Positions 62,094 through 64,000 of a stretch of DNA of 64,000 bases are shown here, piece by piece. The position numbers and the translations under genes were made by a program. The stretch spans positions 186,001 through 250,000 of the forward strand of contig JAQOTA010000030.1 of NCBI GenBank assembly GCA_029532415.1, written 5' to 3'. Origin of the DNA: Marasmius tenuissimus. Lineage: Eukaryota; Basidiomycota; Agaricomycetes; Agaricales; Marasmiaceae. Each line of letters begins with the position of its first letter. Within the stretch, counting starts at the first letter, position 1. Below the pieces are notes generated by a model that made no database searches, had not been told where the DNA came from, and saw only the letters and a list, made by a program, of their open reading frames with translations.

Positions 62094-63106
62094 CACTGGG
62101 GGCATTTTGATGTCAGATTCCACTTGTATGTAACATGTCAGTTTGTAGTCATATACAATAGGACCTCCATGACCAAAAAAAGGACACAACAGGAACTTTC
62201 TACCCACTTTCTACCCAAAACTATAGTTTAATATGCATGATATTTTGGGGTAGAAGGTGGGACAAGCATTGATGTAAACACAACAAGGTTGAGCCTGGTG
62301 CTAGGTCCAATGTGATTGGTTTCAGGTTACACTGGCCACCGGGCTGCGCGGCCCAATGCTTTTAGAACAAGATCAGTGGCCTGCGTCGGCACTCAGCGGC
62401 AAACTATGAGGACAGCTACAAGCCTGAGAACCCGTAAGTGGTTTTGACGCCTGAAATCCCCCCTCCGCCGGATTTCCTGGCAGGAACTGAAAGAGAAGCC
62501 ACGGTGGCGAGTATCCTGATGCGACGGCCCCACGATGGCATCGATGATTTAATGTTGATGCCGGAGACAATCCGGTACGGCACCAGGTTCCTACTGTTTT
62601 TTAACGTTTTAACCTCACAAGATCTATCTGGAGACTAGACGTTAGCATCGACTTCAATGTATCTATTATCTTTAAACCTAATTTAAACCTTCACGTTTCT
62701 CCAAAGCTCACCAAAAAAAAACCATGTTTAAGCCGAGTCTCACGACCTTGGACAAAAAGACGGGCTTGATAGGTTGCCAGTCTTGAGGCGGACTGGACCC
62801 AATGCCACTGCCGAGGGGACGGCCTTTACAGTCCAAGAATTCGGAGTACGTTGATGCTCATTCCTGTATGACCAGTCCCAACTTCCCTTTGTCCCAGAAT
62901 ATCACCCGGCATCGGCTTGAACACAGTTCAGACAATAACTTCATGTTGATGCTTGTGCCTGCGGGATTATTTCTGACTACCTACCGCTCAGAATGATTGT
63001 AATTTAATACAAAAAACTCTTTACTTGGTCACAGTGTCCTATCAGATATGACTACAATATGACATGTTACATACAGGTGGAATCTGACATCAAAATGCCC
63101 CCAGTG
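62094..63106. mobile_element. CACTA-like non-autonomous transposon, 1013 bases
   Basis: Left end CACTGGGGGCATTTTGATG and right end its reverse complement (63088-63106). The inverted repeats run about 85 bases with few mismatches, and TTT flanks both sides (62091-62093, 63107-63109). CACTG ends with a three-base duplication fit the CMC/EnSpm (CACTA) superfamily. The interior has no transposase frame, so it depends on an autonomous relative. It inserted between two BTB gene fragments. Confidence 0.75.
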
Positions 63107-63109
63107 TTT

Positions 63110-63318
63110 GTCGTTTTATGAATGCACTGACCATGCCACGCGAGAAGTGGCCGAGGAATTTCAGGTGTAGCACGCAATTTGAGTCGGCGTGGCTTGGTTG
63201 ATGACTCAAAACATGGAAAATGGCCCAGCCCAAAAAGAAGAGTGGCACAGATGTCAGTTGGTATTAATATGCTGCTCACCGTCCTGTTCCAGTACCGCAT
63301 CTTTCTCTCTGTCGATCA
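63110..63318. other. Short intergenic stretch
   Basis: No supportable gene between the CACTA-like element and the BTB 5' fragment. Confidence 0.4.
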
Positions 63319-63409
63319 TGACTTTGAGCTCGAACACAGAACAGCCCTTCTCTATGTCCACGCCCACTCGATCCACTGCCTTCGACGCCAACCCACCGTC
63401 CCTGATTCC
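63319..63409 (+). pseudogene. BTB-like gene, 5' fragment cut by a transposon
   Basis: ATGACTTTGAGCTCGAACAC and the following sequence align with the start of the BTB gene at 58570-58660, ending in CCTGATT. From CAGTG at 63410 the sequence no longer matches, consistent with a transposon end. Confidence 0.5.
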
Positions 63410-64000
63410 CAGTGAAAACTGACAAAAATTTTTGGGTATTCCAGGGTATTGTGGGGTACTTTATCTTCGGGATTTCGTCATTTTTGTCGTTCCTGCATAT
63501 TCCTGGCTATTGTAGAATATTTTGGGACGAAACCCCCGGTGAAAATGATACCATATGTTTGTATCACTTTACTCTCATTATGCAACCAGTCCCTTGGCGA
63601 CCTGGACATGCCCCTGCAGCTGTAGCCGAGCATACCCCTGAATACTGCTGAATATTCTCAGATACCTCGCCTCCATCCCTTCCTAAGCGTCTCTGCCAAC
63701 ACCATGCCAAAAGCAAGATCGAAAAAGAAATCACGTTCGACAAAATCAACACCCGAAGAACCTAAGATAGAAGGTGTGCCTGCAGATCAGCCTTCCCCAT
63801 CGGACGGGAAAGAGGCCATTTGCAAATGCTACAAGTCGTGTGGTGGACCAGACAGAGTTGGGGTGTGGGTTTCTAGACCACAGAAGAGCCGGCACAAAAA
63901 ACGGGATCAGACATACCTTGCTAGGGCAGGCACAATCTCACTTAACTTCGCTGGGACCGCATCAGGCTCAGGAATACCTCCATCCAACCCAATTGAGGGT
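63410..64000 (+). mobile_element. Left part of a DNA transposon running off the window
   Basis: Begins CAGTGAAAACTGAC where homology to the BTB gene stops. The leader (63428-63660) repeats words such as GGGTATTCC, GGGTATTG, GCATATTCC and GAATACTGCTGAATATTC, typical of subterminal repeats, and precedes a Tnp2-like ORF. The right end is outside the window. Confidence 0.5.
63704..64000 (+). CDS. Tnp2-like transposase N-terminus (partial)
   Basis: ATG at 63704, open to the window edge (99 codons). A lysine/arginine/serine-rich start (MPKARSKKKSRS) precedes CKCYKSCGGPDRVGVWVSR and SRHKKRD, a Cys/His arrangement like the N-terminal region of Tnp2-type CACTA transposases of Agaricomycetes (VS(R/K)...RH...D). 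The catalytic part is outside the window, so the assignment rests on this short motif and the transposon-like leader. Confidence 0.45.
   Translation, partial: MPKARSKKKSRSTKSTPEEPKIEGVPADQPSPSDGKEAICKCYKSCGGPDRVGVWVSRPQKSRHKKRDQTYLARAGTISLNFAGTASGSGIPPSNPIEG

Noticed and set aside
1..64000. CRISPR arrays, rRNA or bacterial operons
   Set aside because: No regularly spaced repeats or such genes; introns and retroelements show a fungal genome.

Overview
The window is from a filamentous basidiomycete, most likely an Agaricomycete. The signs are short GT-AG and GC-AG introns of about 50-60 bases, a seven-helix membrane protein of a type common in that class, a BTB-like gene remnant, Ty1/Copia and chromodomain Ty3/Gypsy retrotransposons, and a Tnp2-like transposase start at the right edge. 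A Rhizoctonia-like (Ceratobasidiaceae) source would fit, but I cannot establish it from sequence alone. There are no bacterial features, rRNA genes or CRISPR arrays, and I recognised no tRNA gene.

Layout. 1-4458: two minus-strand membrane protein genes, one running off the left edge. 4459-10509: mostly intergenic, with a tiny secreted-peptide gene (9307-9597) and possible relics of similar genes. 10515-31821: one retrotransposon pile-up. An old Copia element (duplication TGAAG outside it) was hit by a second copy of the same family in opposite orientation (duplication CATGG) and later by a different Copia element, W (duplication TACTA). Recombination between the two inverted family-X copies then flipped the part between them. 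33677-40301: V, a decayed relative of W, carrying a solo LTR of another family. 42293-49140: an intact-looking Gypsy chromovirus with identical LTRs, a likely -1 frameshift site between gag and pol, a possible self-primed PBS and an extra ORF after pol.

41.6-61.7 kb: an array of six minus-strand genes (called P1-P6 here) for small secreted cysteine-rich peptides. Each has four exons: a 65-68 base signal-peptide exon, a short pro-region exon, a variable exon usually containing Cys and ending in DPLDP, and a tiny last exon ending in CCx4C. A TATA element lies about 106-128 bases upstream of each ATG. The genes are interleaved with copies, mostly decayed, of two membrane-protein genes (called G2 and Q here). 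I recognise no described family for the P peptides. They are the best candidate for an undescribed system: a diversifying tandem family of secreted peptides.

58.5-64 kb: BTB-like gene remnants, a 1-kb CACTA-like element with terminal inverted repeats, and the start of a transposon whose insertion interrupts a BTB fragment.

How the parts relate: the retroelements make up about two thirds of the window and show several stages of decay, including CpG-to-TpG loss. The Gypsy element sits about 260 bases upstream of the P1 start codon. The P array and its interleaved fragments look like a product of repeated segmental duplication. All identities are by eye; no alignments or database searches were run.
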